The notes under the pieces: generated by a model
Seen by the model: the letters and a program-made list of their open reading frames with translations, nothing else
Told to the model about the DNA's origin: nothing
Database searches by the model: none
NCBI GenBank assembly: GCA_017633985.1
Contig: JAGBOF010000034.1
Coordinates: 1 to 39,024, forward strand
Source: Bacteroidales bacterium
Lineage (GTDB): Bacteria > Bacteroidota > Bacteroidia > Bacteroidales > P3
Reading direction: 5' to 3'
DNA length: 39,024 nucleotides
Program-made: the position numbers and the translations under genes
Shown here: positions 1 through 9,805 of the stretch, piece after piece
Layout: every line of letters begins with the position of its first letter
How positions within the stretch are numbered: the stretch's first letter is position 1

Positions 1-3000
1 AAGGTTGCATCGCTTGTCGTAGGGTTAGGATATGTGCTTATCAACATCATGTTTGCTATCTCTGCCAAGCCCGATGTTGCCAACGTCTTGAACGTCTTGA
101 TGTCACCCATCAAATGTCCGTCAGCAGTGTTTACAAAGCCTGCAAACTGATATTCGGTATCAGGTGTCAAGCCTGTAAGTTCGTAGTTCATCATGCCGTT
201 ATTGATTGCAGCTTCAACGGTTGTGTATTCGCTGTCGGTAGCTTTTCTGTACATGAAGCCCGAAGATACGACTGCCTTCGTAGTCTCTGTAACTGTTACC
301 GTTGCGTTCAACGTAGCTTTAACTGAATCAATACCCGATGCATCAGCAGTACGTACAACAGGATCTGTCTCAACAATAGGTTCAGCCAAAGTGGTGAATG
401 TTTTTTCCTCACCCGCAATAATATTACCGCCTGCCTTAACATAAGCATAGAACGTGTATTGTGTCTCGGCAGTCAAACCTGTAATATCCACAGTGAAAGT
501 TTTGTCTTCTTCGGATACGGTAGCGGTTACATCCGTTTCTTCTCCGTCAGACTTGTAAACAAAACCGTAAGAAGTTATTTCCACATTGCCTTCTTCAAAA
601 GAACCGTTTAATGTCACAGAGTTGATTTCTACTGAAGATGCATCCTCGGTTATGACAACAGGATAAATTTTCTCACCTTCTTTTGTAGTAAATGTAAGAG
701 TTTCGCCTTTTATCATTCCCGTGCCGTTATACGTTGCCGTGATTGCAAATGCGTAGAACGTATAGTTTCTTGCAGGAATCAAATCCGTTACGGTTACCGA
801 CATTTGAACGTCATCCGTAAATACCGTATCTATTCTTGCAGAACCTTCCGCTCTGTAAATAAATCCCATCGTATCAACAGCTTCATCGCCTAAAATAACT
901 TCACCCTTCAATGTTACGGATGTTGAATCAATATCGGCATCTTCCACCGGATATGTAGTTACCGTAGGAGCAACAGGAATGTATTTTTCGGTCTTAAAGG
1001 TCAACCATTCACCGTAGAACATCGTTCCGTTTTCATTCGTTGCAAATGCTCTGAACGTATATTCCGTTTCAGGCAACAAACCTGTTACCGAATATTCGAA
1101 TTCATCGGTGGTTACTTCGTACGGAGTTGCATTAATAACAGCTGCCTGAAGTAATTTAACTTGAAAACCTCTCTTGTCAATAGTTGCCGAGTTAGCAAGA
1201 ACTCTACCCTTTAACAATATGGATTCCGAAGTAAGGTCTGAATAGCTTACAGTAGTTACTTCCGGTGCCAAATAAGGAGCATCGGTCATTATTTTCAGTG
1301 TAGCCCAATCGGATACCGTATATTTACATTTTGCACGTACAAATACAGTATATTCTTTTGAACTTGAAAGATTTTTGAATTCATATTCCTTATCGAATGT
1401 TTCGTAGATATCCATGAATGTAAGCGCTGATGCATCGTCCAAATCACTTATAGCTACCTGCCAAACTGAAGATTCCGTATTGTCATAAGACCATGTAACC
1501 TTTACGGAATTATCCGTAACAGTCTCTGCCGTAAGATTAGTTACTTCAGGACAGAAGCATGGACATTCGCCTGCAGTAGTAAACTTGACGGAATCCCAAG
1601 GGGAAACATCGCCCGTTTCTTCGTATTCACCCGTTTCTTCATTCAATTCGAAACAATAAGTACGCACATAAGCAGTATAAGCTGTTCCTGGGATTAAATC
1701 ATGGAACGTTACATTACGGCTTACAGTTGACATTACCGTACCGTTCAGATTCAACTTATAATCCCATTTTTGTGAATGTGAGGAAGATTCCCATGACATT
1801 GAAGCACTTTGTTCTTCAGGTGCAACGGTAACTCCGTCTATAACCGTAGCTCCGTCTATAGATAATTCCGATATTTGGGCTGCACACGGTTGTTCCTTTT
1901 GTTTGTCAGTCAATACGGTTAATCTCAAACGGTCTATATACCACGAAGATATTGTATTATCAACGTATTCAAAGATTACACATCTGTTTTTACCTTTATT
2001 GATAATATTATTGAAAGGTATCGTAAATTCGGTATAATCAAACGGTGCTGACTGGACTGTATTGATCATTGATTTATCAATATGAAGTACAGGCTCCCAT
2101 GAAGTTGTGTCGTACATATCAGAAGCTACATACACCATCATGTCACCGACATTTGAGCTCTTGCAAGCATAGAACGTCAATGCCACATCCTCTATATTTG
2201 TTTCAAAAACAGGAGTTGCTATCGTTCCAGAATATCTGAACTCCAACGAAGTCTGTTTTCCGTCCACACCCGTCATACCGTAAGTTATGACGCTTGGGAA
2301 ATATTCAACTCTGTCTGTACCTGCATCAACACTTCCCGTTGTTTTAAGTCTGGTCCAGCATAAAGGAATCATTCTGTTTTCAGGATAGTCATCTATATTG
2401 AATGCTTCGTACCAACCGTCAGCATCTTCAACTGCCGTACATCTTGTAGAAGATTCCATATAAACAGGAACGGATTCGCTTTCGTTATCACAGTTTGCAG
2501 TGACTTTGATTGAATAAATTGTACCAGGTGCTAAATTCTCAATAACATAAGATGAGTCAAAGACTCTTACGGATTTATATTCAGTTGACACATTGTCTTT
2601 TTCTCTGTAATATACCGTCCATGATTGAGGAACCGTAGCATTATTGTCTTTCCATTGCAATCCTATTTCATTAAGCTGCTTTCTTTCATTTGCCCTTAAA
2701 TTTGAAACGGATGCACAATCAGAACCTTCAATTCTTATATTATCAATAGCAGGTGCAGGATAAGTCACAACATCATTAGTATTTTTCCAATAAAATACAA
2801 GTTGATATTGTCTGTTGGATACAGTATCCAATTTGTAAGAAACATGTTTCCAAGTGTTAATACCGTAAACCAATTCCATCAAAACTCTGCCTTTCAAAGG
2901 TTGTCCTACCTCTATGGATTGACCTGCAGGAATAAGATAAACATTGAAATTATCACGCTTTTCACGTCCTCCTGCATAAAAATCAAATTCAAGATTGTAT

Positions 3001-6000
3001 TCAGCCTGATCTCCGAATTGTACATTCATTACCGCATAAGCATCGGAAGTAGATTTATAGGTATAGTTATTTGTTTCACCATTGTCGTATGATATATACA
3101 ATGAATGTATCTTATCCTCTTGGTTACTTACTCCGACATTATCGCCTATATACCATTGATTGTCGCCTCTTCCGAACATCGTTACGGTATTGTTCTGTAA
3201 TGAGTCTTCGAAATCTTGGAAGTAAGGGAACTCTGAAATAAGTTTACCGATTGTAGCAAATTCTATTTCGTCCGAAGGATCGGAATCAACGGCACAGTTT
3301 GTTACCACACTGATCGCATATCTTGTTCCCGCTTTAAGGTTTTCCAACAAGAATGACACGGTGCCGTCAGCATTCTTTACAGCATCGGTTATAGGCAAAA
3401 CTGTTTCCGTGCCTTGTACTTCACGGTAACGTAATGTCCACTTGTCCGTATTACCGTTACTTTTCCATGATACATTCACGGATTCCGAAGTAATATCTGT
3501 CAAAGTTAAATCCGTAGGACGAGGACAGGTATATCCTTCTATTTTGATATTATCAACAGCTGCAGGATGATTATAGTCATAGTAGCTGTAATAAGAATCA
3601 TACCAATAAAATACTAATTGATAATTCTGGTTCTCTACATTCTGAACACCGTAGCTGAAATTAGTCCATGAAGGTCTATCATAAGCTCTTAACAATAACG
3701 TACCGTTAGGAACCGAGTATGCATCAACCTGCTCAGATGAAGGCACTAAATAAACATCCATATATGCTATTGCAGATGAAGGTGTAACGTGTCCGTTTAC
3801 TGTATAATCAAATGAAATCTGATATTCAGGTTTATCTCCGAATTGCAACGGAATTACTGCTACGGACACAGAACCGTCTCCTGAATAATGATACTGATCA
3901 TCTCCGTCGGAAATATACATTGCATTGGAATTTTGTCCGTCTCCTTTTATTGAATCATAAGCTGCAGAACCTATAACCCATTTGATGTCACCTGAAGATG
4001 ATATAACGACATCTGATAATTTGGATTGTTCGTCAAAGTTTTGTGCATATCCGTTATCACCTATAACAACCATACTTTTGAAGGTTGTGAAAGTAATCTC
4101 CTGTGAAGAACGGGATGCGATATTATTTCCGCAATCTGCGACAACATATACTTGATACGTTGTTTCAGCAGAAAGATCCGTCAATGTATACAATGTATCC
4201 GAAACGCTCTTTGTTGTATAATCCGTATCGTCTGATTTTTTGTAATAAAGCGTCCACTGTTTTGCTTCCCCGTTTTCATGCCAACTTAAAACGGCATTGT
4301 TATCTCCGATTGATTGTACTTTAAACTGTGAAGGCTGTGCGCAACTGTTGCCTGTTATTTTTATATTGTCAACAGCAGCTGCATCGCCCGAGCGGTAATA
4401 GCTTTGCCAAACAAAAACTAATTGCTTATTTGAATTTGCAATATTGTTTAAATTTGTCTCGAAATGCTTCCAACCGTCAGTTGAGTACGCATCATTCAAG
4501 ATTATTTCACCTTCCGGCCAAGTATCTTCAGGTATCAAAGCACCTCCGTCCAAAAGATATACACGTAAGCATGAATATCCGGTACCTGAAACTGAATATC
4601 CTGCAGATTTGTAATCAAAAGATAGTTCATATTCAGGATATTCTCCGAAATTAACATTCAATGCAGCGTAAGAGTATCTGCGTGTATATGTCGATGTATA
4701 GTGATTCTTTTCACCGTTATCATCTGAAATATAAAGAGACTTACCCTCGGCACCTTCTTCGGAATCTCCGTAAAATACGGCAGAACCGATGGTCCATTTA
4801 TTTTCATTGGTAGACATCAAATTGAAGTCATCAACTGTTCCGTCTTCAAATGTTTGAGTATAATTTGTTGCAACAGGTGAACTCTTTGTCGTAAATGAAA
4901 CTATGATTGTAGAGTCTTCACTTTCTTGGTTTGAACAAACTGTTTTAACCCATACATTATATTTAGTAGCAGATTTAAGTGTTAAAACGGTTTCTTTGTC
5001 GGTTGTTTCTGCAACATTAACATCTTCACTGCCGTCTTCATTATAATAAATATTCCATTTTCCGTGATTGATATCAGGATCGGTGAAACTTATTTTTGCA
5101 GAATTATCCTCTATTTCGGATACCGACAGGCTGTTGTAGTCCGGACCTGCACAATCAGGTATTGCACTTACTTCTACATTATCTATGCTCCAACCTACAC
5201 TTGTCTTTGTTGTTTCAAACAAAAATACTATGTAGTTGTTTCCGCCCGATATTCCTGTATTTGCAAAAGATATTATCTGATGTTTAGGGCTCTCATCTGT
5301 CAATACCGCAACGGTTTCCAAAGTTTCTTTGTCGGATAAATCAGCCATAACTCCTATGGTCATCGTAGCAGCGGCGTTGGATGCAGCAATATCAAATTTA
5401 ATTCTCAAATTGTTAATATCCTCTGCAAATGCAGGTGTTGCAATCATACTGTTTTCATTATAAAAACGCAAATAACCGTTAACTGCTATAGGATAAGTTT
5501 GATAAGTGTCATCCCAGTTTAAATAGTGTGCAGTATCTATAATAGTCCAACAGTCCAAGCTATTGTTGTCAAAATCTCTTAAATAAGGAAGTTGTTGAAC
5601 TACGTCACAACCTGAATGAACAGTTACTATCTCCAATGCATCAGTTTCATTCTGTCCGCAAATGGCTGTGACTTTGACATCATAATAAGAATCTGATTGC
5701 ACTCCCGGTATAACGGCATCTGTACCTGAAGATGTCAAAGGGTTTTCCCATTCCGTAGTTCCTGTTTTACGGTAATATACCTTCCATGAATCTACATTAC
5801 CCGATTGTTCCCAAGTAATTGCTAATGAACTTGGCGTAGTATTTTCCTCATCAATTCTTACGTTCTTCGGTTTTGCACAATTTGTTGTAGATATTCTCAA
5901 ATTGTCAATCGCAGCTGCAGGATCTCCGTGCTGTGCTGACGAAGAACTGTTCTGCCAATAAAATACCAATTGTTGGACACTTCCTGATAACGCATCGGTA

Positions 6001-7289
6001 GAGTATGAAAAATGAGTCCATTCGGTTTGTTGTTTCGCTTGATACAAAACTCTTATTCCTCCTGTCGGATATCCCGTTTGAGGAATTTCTATGCCGGCAG
6101 GTACCAAATAAACGGAAAAACTTCCGTAAGAAGCTGTTGAAGAAGCTCCTTTTACTTTATAATCAAATTCTATCGTCTGTTCGGCTTGATCATCAAAAGC
6201 CAAAGGCAAGACAGAGTAAGCATGGGTCAAAACATCGGAATAATTATTCGTTTGTCCGTCATCGTTTGATACATAAAGAGCTGTCGGTTCATCTTCTTCC
6301 GTTCCCGTTGCCGTACCGATAACCCATTTATTTACAGAATTAGAAGTATTGGCAAAAGACGTATTGTATTGCTCCTGGGAAAAATCAATAAATACTTCGC
6401 CTTCAACATTAACAGGAACTGCACTTGTTGTAAAGGTAAGTAAATCGGAGGTATCAACGGCTAAATTCTCGTCACCGCAATTAGTCAATACGAAAACATT
6501 ATATTTTGTAGCAGGCTCTAAATCTTCCAAATCTGCAGTTTTATCAGAATTGGCTTCTGTCATTTGCCATAAAATATCTTCATCTGATTTGTAATAAACA
6601 TTCCATTGTGAGTGTGTTTCATCATTGTCTTCAAAAGAAATTACGGCAGATTTGTCGGTAGCCGACACTAATTGTAAAGATTTTAATTCAACAGCGCCGC
6701 ATGAAGGTATTTTCTCAACAGTCAAATCATCAATATACCAAAATGTATTACTCCTTGCCGAAGTGTAACGGAATGCAATATAGGCATCCTTACTCTCATT
6801 GTAAAACACTTTGTCAAAATTTATAAACTTTTTGTCAGACCATGCTGAATAAGGTGTTTGTGGAGCAATAGTATCAACTACCCTGAAACTTGACGGATCT
6901 GTATTATCCGTCATAATTCCTACCTCCAACACTCCTTTGTATGAAGTAACATTAGCAGAACATCTGTAATAAAATGTAAGACGTAAATCCTTCAAAGCCT
7001 CTCCGTCCTCAATTTTAGCAAGAGCTGCAATACAATCTCCGTTACTGAATTGCAAAGAATTACTTCCTGTCTTGGCTGCATTGGAGCCGAAGCTACTTTT
7101 AGGATATTCTCCCGAAGTTTTTACAGAACTCCAACATTGGGAATCTGTGTCTTCAAAACCCGTGTAATAAGGAATTTTAATGGAGTTGCAAGCAGCATCT
7201 CCGCCTGACTGATCATCGTTTTGTGCGAAAACACCGACAGTAAATAATGTCAGAATAACTGTCAGCAAAAAACCGAATCGCTTGTTCAT
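1..7289 (-). CDS. Giant modular T9SS-secreted adhesin-like protein, C-terminus cut by window edge
   Basis: The frame is open from ATG 7289 to the window edge, at least 2,429 codons. The N-terminus is a signal peptide (MNKRFGFLLTVILTLFTVGVFA, cleavage near residue 22). I read seven jelly-roll modules of the MAM/cleaved-adhesin type, each opening with a Y-x-x-x-FED/FD-like motif and closing with an (A)IDN(I/L)(K/R)I-like strand, near 7220-6720, 6400-5890, 5620-5165, 4870-4360, 4060-3540, 3230-2735 and 2430-1925. Each is followed by a fibronectin type III domain with a W-x-(V/L)-YY(R/K) strand. An extra FN3 domain (about 1560-1300) and four shorter beta repeats containing a GF(V/I/M)Y-like strand (about 1290-110) come next. 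The last visible residues include STYPNPTTSDAT, the start of a type A T9SS sorting domain, so roughly 60-70 residues are probably missing. It is likely a cell-surface adhesin or matrix protein; the ligand is unknown. No frameshift was seen, although I did not check every codon. Confidence 0.9.
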   Translation of the reverse strand, partial: MNKRFGFLLTVILTLFTVGVFAQNDDQSGGDAACNSIKIPYYTGFEDTDSQCWSSVKTSGEYPKSSFGSNAAKTGSNSLQFSNGDCIAALAKIEDGEALKDLRLTFYYRCSANVTSYKGVLEVGIMTDNTDPSSFRVVDTIAPQTPYSAWSDKKFINFDKVFYNESKDAYIAFRYTSARSNTFWYIDDLTVEKIPSCGAVELKSLQLVSATDKSAVISFEDNDETHSQWNVYYKSDEDILWQMTEANSDKTADLEDLEPATKYNVFVLTNCGDENLAVDTSDLLTFTTSAVPVNVEGEVFIDFSQEQYNTSFANTSNSVNKWVIGTATGTEEDEPTALYVSNDDGQTNNYSDVLTHAYSVLPLAFDDQAEQTIEFDYKVKGASSTASYGSFSVYLVPAGIEIPQTGYPTGGIRVLYQAKQQTEWTHFSYSTDALSGSVQQLVFYWQNSSSSAQHGDPAAAIDNLRISTTNCAKPKNVRIDEENTTPSSLAITWEQSGNVDSWKVYYRKTGTTEWENPLTSSGTDAVIPGVQSDSYYDVKVTAICGQNETDALEIVTVHSGCDVVQQLPYLRDFDNNSLDCWTIIDTAHYLNWDDTYQTYPIAVNGYLRFYNENSMIATPAFAEDINNLRIKFDIAASNAAATMTIGVMADLSDKETLETVAVLTDESPKHQIISFANTGISGGNNYIVFLFETTKTSVGWSIDNVEVSAIPDCAGPDYNSLSVSEIEDNSAKISFTDPDINHGKWNIYYNEDGSEDVNVAETTDKETVLTLKSATKYNVWVKTVCSNQESEDSTIIVSFTTKSSPVATNYTQTFEDGTVDDFNLMSTNENKWTIGSAVFYGDSEEGAEGKSLYISDDNGEKNHYTSTYTRRYSYAALNVNFGEYPEYELSFDYKSAGYSVSGTGYSCLRVYLLDGGALIPEDTWPEGEIILNDAYSTDGWKHFETNLNNIANSNKQLVFVWQSYYRSGDAAAVDNIKITGNSCAQPSQFKVQSIGDNNAVLSWHENGEAKQWTLYYKKSDDTDYTTKSVSDTLYTLTDLSAETTYQVYVVADCGNNIASRSSQEITFTTFKSMVVIGDNGYAQNFDEQSKLSDVVISSSGDIKWVIGSAAYDSIKGDGQNSNAMYISDGDDQYHYSGDGSVSVAVIPLQFGDKPEYQISFDYTVNGHVTPSSAIAYMDVYLVPSSEQVDAYSVPNGTLLLRAYDRPSWTNFSYGVQNVENQNYQLVFYWYDSYYSYYDYNHPAAVDNIKIEGYTCPRPTDLTLTDITSESVNVSWKSNGNTDKWTLRYREVQGTETVLPITDAVKNADGTVSFLLENLKAGTRYAISVVTNCAVDSDPSDEIEFATIGKLISEFPYFQDFEDSLQNNTVTMFGRGDNQWYIGDNVGVSNQEDKIHSLYISYDNGETNNYTYKSTSDAYAVMNVQFGDQAEYNLEFDFYAGGREKRDNFNVYLIPAGQSIEVGQPLKGRVLMELVYGINTWKHVSYKLDTVSNRQYQLVFYWKNTNDVVTYPAPAIDNIRIEGSDCASVSNLRANERKQLNEIGLQWKDNNATVPQSWTVYYREKDNVSTEYKSVRVFDSSYVIENLAPGTIYSIKVTANCDNESESVPVYMESSTRCTAVEDADGWYEAFNIDDYPENRMIPLCWTRLKTTGSVDAGTDRVEYFPSVITYGMTGVDGKQTSLEFRYSGTIATPVFETNIEDVALTFYACKSSNVGDMMVYVASDMYDTTSWEPVLHIDKSMINTVQSAPFDYTEFTIPFNNIINKGKNRCVIFEYVDNTISSWYIDRLRLTVLTDKQKEQPCAAQISELSIDGATVIDGVTVAPEEQSASMSWESSSHSQKWDYKLNLNGTVMSTVSRNVTFHDLIPGTAYTAYVRTYCFELNEETGEYEETGDVSPWDSVKFTTAGECPCFCPEVTNLTAETVTDNSVKVTWSYDNTESSVWQVAISDLDDASALTFMDIYETFDKEYEFKNLSSSKEYTVFVRAKCKYTVSDWATLKIMTDAPYLAPEVTTVSYSDLTSESILLKGRVLANSATIDKRGFQVKLLQAAVINATPYEVTTDEFEYSVTGLLPETEYTFRAFATNENGTMFYGEWLTFKTEKYIPVAPTVTTYPVEDADIDSTSVTLKGEVILGDEAVDTMGFIYRAEGSARIDTVFTDDVQMSVTVTDLIPARNYTFYAFAITATYNGTGMIKGETLTFTTKEGEKIYPVVITEDASSVEINSVTLNGSFEEGNVEITSYGFVYKSDGEETDVTATVSEEDKTFTVDITGLTAETQYTFYAYVKAGGNIIAGEEKTFTTLAEPIVETDPVVRTADASGIDSVKATLNATVTVTETTKAVVSSGFMYRKATDSEYTTVEAAINNGMMNYELTGLTPDTEYQFAGFVNTADGHLMGDIKTFKTLATSGLAEIANMMLISTYPNPTTSDAT

Positions 7290-7359
7290 AATGAAACATG
7301 TATTAGTTTTAAATAAAATTCATTTCTATCACATAAGGTGATATTAAATAATTTCACTG

Positions 7360-7390
7360 CAAAAATATAAATAAATTTTGTTTTTCCAAA
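7360..7390 (-). promoter_or_regulatory. Bacteroidota-type promoter of the giant adhesin
   Basis: On the minus strand TTTG (7390-7387) is followed by exactly 19 bases and then TATTTTTG (7367-7360). This matches the phylum consensus TTTG-N17-23-TAnnTTTG. Transcription should start near 7352, giving a leader of about 60 bases before ATG 7289. Confidence 0.75.
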
Positions 7391-7445
7391 TTTTATTTAT
7401 ACTTATTTTTAAAAATAAAATGAAAAGATATACAATGGAAATATG

Positions 7446-7467
7446 TTATTTACGCTTCGGTAAATAA
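7446..7467. terminator. Short hairpin in the gap between exosortase and adhesin genes
   Basis: TTATTTAC and GTAAATAA form an 8-bp stem around GCTTCG, with five T residues on the plus-strand side. A similar but weaker element with the same CGGTA core follows near 7490-7513. It may end the exosortase transcript, but on the minus strand the T-run is poor. The rest of 7290-7553 holds only the adhesin promoter and AT-rich sequence. Confidence 0.35.
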
Positions 7468-7553
7468 TTTTTGCGGTTTGTTTTCAGCATATTACGTCTC
7501 GGTAAGATATTATTGCATCTGAAAAATATTTTGTTATTTTTTTGTAATGCGTA

Positions 7554-8195
7554 TTATTTGATTACCGAAGGGTTCTCATTCTTGGTTGATTTTTGTTTAT
7601 TTTCCGAAAAATAGGTTATCCATATCACCCACATACAAAAAATAATCAAGTACATTGTCGGACGCGCAATCCAATCATGTGTTTGCTGAAACATGTCCGG
7701 ATTATTAATAAACAAAAGCGTAGTTAGAAATATTCTGACAGCATTAAAAAACAATATAACCACACATCCTATCAACCAATATACAAGTCTTTGCCACAAA
7801 ATACCTCTGCAAAGAATCATTATCAACAGGAATTGCAGCAATTGTTTTACTCCTGAACAATCTATATTAATATCCATTGATTGAACATACATTTTCACTC
7901 CGTCCGAAGTTATTTGGTAGAAATAATATGTTGTGTCATATATATCAAATGGCTTATTCAAAAACAATTTACACGGAATTAATGACAGATTGAATGCCAA
8001 ATGTCTGAAAAAGTCGTATACTGTTTGTGTAAATGGTCCGAATATCCATTCGTTCATATTGCCGTACCAATATATAAAATGAAATACAACAGTGGCAATT
8101 CCCAGAAACAAGACATCTCTAATCAGAATTCGGTTCTTCTGATTTTGCCAAATCTTCATGCAATAACTTTTCAATACTCCGATTACATTCATCAT
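7554..8195 (-). CDS. Exosortase/archaeosortase-family membrane transpeptidase
   Basis: This 213-residue protein is mostly hydrophobic with several membrane spans. It carries the family triad in the right order: Cys113 in DCSGVKQ, Arg154 in NAVRIFLTT and His173 in QTHDW. Exosortases are inner-membrane cysteine transpeptidases that cleave PEP-CTERM-like C-terminal tails. The short length resembles the compact Bacteroidota Xrt types rather than long EpsI-fused forms, but I cannot assign a subtype. It starts with two adjacent ATG codons (8195 and 8192). A TAATTTTG promoter box ends only five bases before the first, so the mRNA is probably leaderless or nearly so. No substrate with a matching C-terminal tail is visible in the window; the adjacent adhesin ends in a T9SS signal instead. 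The charged C-terminal tail (about residues 196-213) is probably cytoplasmic. Confidence 0.8.
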   Translation of the reverse strand: MMNVIGVLKSYCMKIWQNQKNRILIRDVLFLGIATVVFHFIYWYGNMNEWIFGPFTQTVYDFFRHLAFNLSLIPCKLFLNKPFDIYDTTYYFYQITSDGVKMYVQSMDINIDCSGVKQLLQFLLIMILCRGILWQRLVYWLIGCVVILFFNAVRIFLTTLLFINNPDMFQQTHDWIARPTMYLIIFCMWVIWITYFSENKQKSTKNENPSVIK

Positions 8196-8199
8196 TTTG

Positions 8200-8207
8200 C
8201 AAAATTA
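8200..8207 (-). promoter_or_regulatory. -7 box abutting the exosortase start codon
   Basis: CAAAATTA on plus reads TAATTTTG on minus, a perfect TAnnTTTG. Its last G lies 5 bases before the A of ATG 8195. No TTTG sits at the usual upstream spacing, so this is a half-supported promoter. Confidence 0.45.
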
Positions 8208-8314
8208 ACATATTTTATCAAAATACATAAAATTCTTTACGCTAATTCTGATACTTCTTCTTAATAGCTTCATATAGGACTGAAAGAATCTATAGAAGAA
8301 ATTTAAGCACAAAC

Positions 8315-8356
8315 AAAGAATCCTTGTAAGTTTAACATTTACAAGGATTCTTTTTT
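8315..8356 (-). terminator. Strong terminator hairpin after tRNA-Val
   Basis: A perfect 15-bp inverted repeat (8315-8329 with 8339-8353) closes a 9-base loop. It lies directly 3' of the tRNA on the minus strand and is followed there by a T-rich stretch. On plus it is followed by a T-run, so it could work in both directions. Confidence 0.8.
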
Positions 8357-8359
8357 CTG

Positions 8360-8434
8360 TGGGAGTAATAGGAGTCGAACCTATGACCCTCTGCTTGTAA
8401 GGCAGATGCTCTAAACCAACTGAGCTATACTCCC
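8360..8434 (-). tRNA. tRNA-Val (anticodon UAC)
   Basis: The minus strand gives a full cloverleaf: acceptor GGGAGTA pairing with TACTCCC, D-arm GCTC/GAGC, anticodon stem TCTGC/GCAGA with loop CTTACAA (anticodon TAC), variable region, and T-arm CCTAT/ATAGG with TTCGACT. The discriminator base is A at 8360, and CCA is not encoded. It lies between pyrC and the exosortase gene and has its own downstream terminator. Confidence 0.97.
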
Positions 8435-8521
8435 TTTTGCGATTTGCGAGTGCAAAATTACAACAACTTTTTATTCTGACCAAATAAAATCACAAAAAAA
8501 TGCAAATTTTTATTATTTTTT

Positions 8522-9802
8522 TTATTTTTCCGTATTATCCCGATAAACTATTTTTCCGTTTAACACAGTCATTTCTACCGAATTATCAAATGTATCACCG
8601 ATCAACGGAGACCATTTACATTTTGAAAGAATTTGATTGTCTTTTACAACAGTTTTTTTATTCGGATTGACAATTACAAGGTCTGCAAAGTAATTTTCTT
8701 TGATAAATCCGCGGTGTTTTATACCGAATCTTACTGCAGGATTAGCGCACATCTTTTCTGCAATCAATGATAAATCCCAATTCTCCTCTTTTGCAATTTG
8801 CAACATCATAAGTAAAGAGAATTGTATAGACGGAATACCGCTCGGCGCCGAAAAATAATCCTTCTGTTTTTCACTTAACAAATGCGGGGCGTGATCCGTG
8901 GCTACAATATCTATGTATCCTTCTTTCAATGCCTGCCGCAATGCCTTTCTGTCGAAGGAAGATTTTACGGAAGGGTTGCACTTAATAAGATTCTTATATG
9001 TCTTATAATCTTCTTCACAAAAATAAAGATGATTCGGAGACACCTCGGCAGTTATATTTTTATTTTCCAATCTGTCATCAGACAGCAATGATATCTCTTT
9101 TGCCGTTGTGATATGCGCAATATGAAACTGCGAACCGTATTTCTTTGCCGTTTCAACCGCAAACCTGCTGCTATTATAGCAAACCTGGACATCTCTTATC
9201 AACGAATGGATATTATAAGGTAAAGGTGACAAACTGCCGTAACGCTCCTTATTATTTCGGATAAGATTCTCATATTCACAATGTGCAACGATGATTTTAT
9301 CAGATTTCTTAAACAATCTTTCTATTGCTTCCGTGTTATCCACCAACATATTGCCGGTAGAAGAACCTAAAAACAATTTTAATCCTGCAAGAAATTCGCT
9401 GTTCAAGCTTAAAGCTTCATCAATATTATCATTAGTCAAACCGAAAAACAGCTTGAAATTGCAACGCATTTTCCGTTTTGCCAGTTCTAACTTATTAAAG
9501 AAAGCCTCTTTTGTCGTAATTGCAGGATTATTATTAGGCATATCAAACACAGTAGTAACTCCGCCGGCTAATGCCGCTGAAGATTCACTGTCCATATCTG
9601 CTTTATATTCCGCCCCGGGTTCTCTGAAATGAACATGAACGTCTATAATCCCGGGTAATATTATCTTACCCTTGCAATCTATAATCTCCGTATTCTCCGG
9701 TAAAGAAATATCCCCATCGGAAATTTCCTTTATACGGTCATTTTCTATGAGGATATTTTGCGGAGTGTTTATAACAGTCCCGCCTTTAAAATATTTGTAC
9801 AT
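8522..9802 (-). CDS. pyrC: Dihydroorotase
   Basis: This 426-residue amidohydrolase catalyses the reversible cyclisation of carbamoyl aspartate to dihydroorotate in pyrimidine synthesis. The metal-binding HVH (His56, His58) sits in DVHVHFREPG. Further metal or catalytic positions are His174 (AHCE), His230 (HIAHIT) and the ATDHAPH motif with Asp303 and His304. FREPG and the overall length fit the class I (AllB/PyrC) group. The last residue of the upstream zinc-ribbon gene is only three bases away, so the two are co-transcribed. Allantoinase is the main alternative for this fold; the FREPG context favours dihydroorotase. No other pyrimidine gene is in the window. Confidence 0.9.
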   Translation of the reverse strand: MYKYFKGGTVINTPQNILIENDRIKEISDGDISLPENTEIIDCKGKIILPGIIDVHVHFREPGAEYKADMDSESSAALAGGVTTVFDMPNNNPAITTKEAFFNKLELAKRKMRCNFKLFFGLTNDNIDEALSLNSEFLAGLKLFLGSSTGNMLVDNTEAIERLFKKSDKIIVAHCEYENLIRNNKERYGSLSPLPYNIHSLIRDVQVCYNSSRFAVETAKKYGSQFHIAHITTAKEISLLSDDRLENKNITAEVSPNHLYFCEEDYKTYKNLIKCNPSVKSSFDRKALRQALKEGYIDIVATDHAPHLLSEKQKDYFSAPSGIPSIQFSLLMMLQIAKEENWDLSLIAEKMCANPAVRFGIKHRGFIKENYFADLVIVNPNKKTVVKDNQILSKCKWSPLIGDTFDNSVEMTVLNGKIVYRDNTEK

Positions 9803-9805
9803 TCT

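Noticed and set aside
2802-3092. Plus-strand ORFs inside the giant adhesin
   Set aside because: They lie antisense to conserved module strands of the adhesin and encode low-complexity, cysteine-rich strings. The same applies to the other plus-strand ORFs between 114 and 6594.
7446-7513. Two similar small hairpins sharing a CGGTA core as a regulatory pair
   Set aside because: The stems are short and the second is imperfect; the likeness may be chance in AT-rich sequence.
8205-8483. A 92-codon minus-strand ORF
   Set aside because: It runs straight through the tRNA-Val gene and its terminator hairpin and has no protein-like features.
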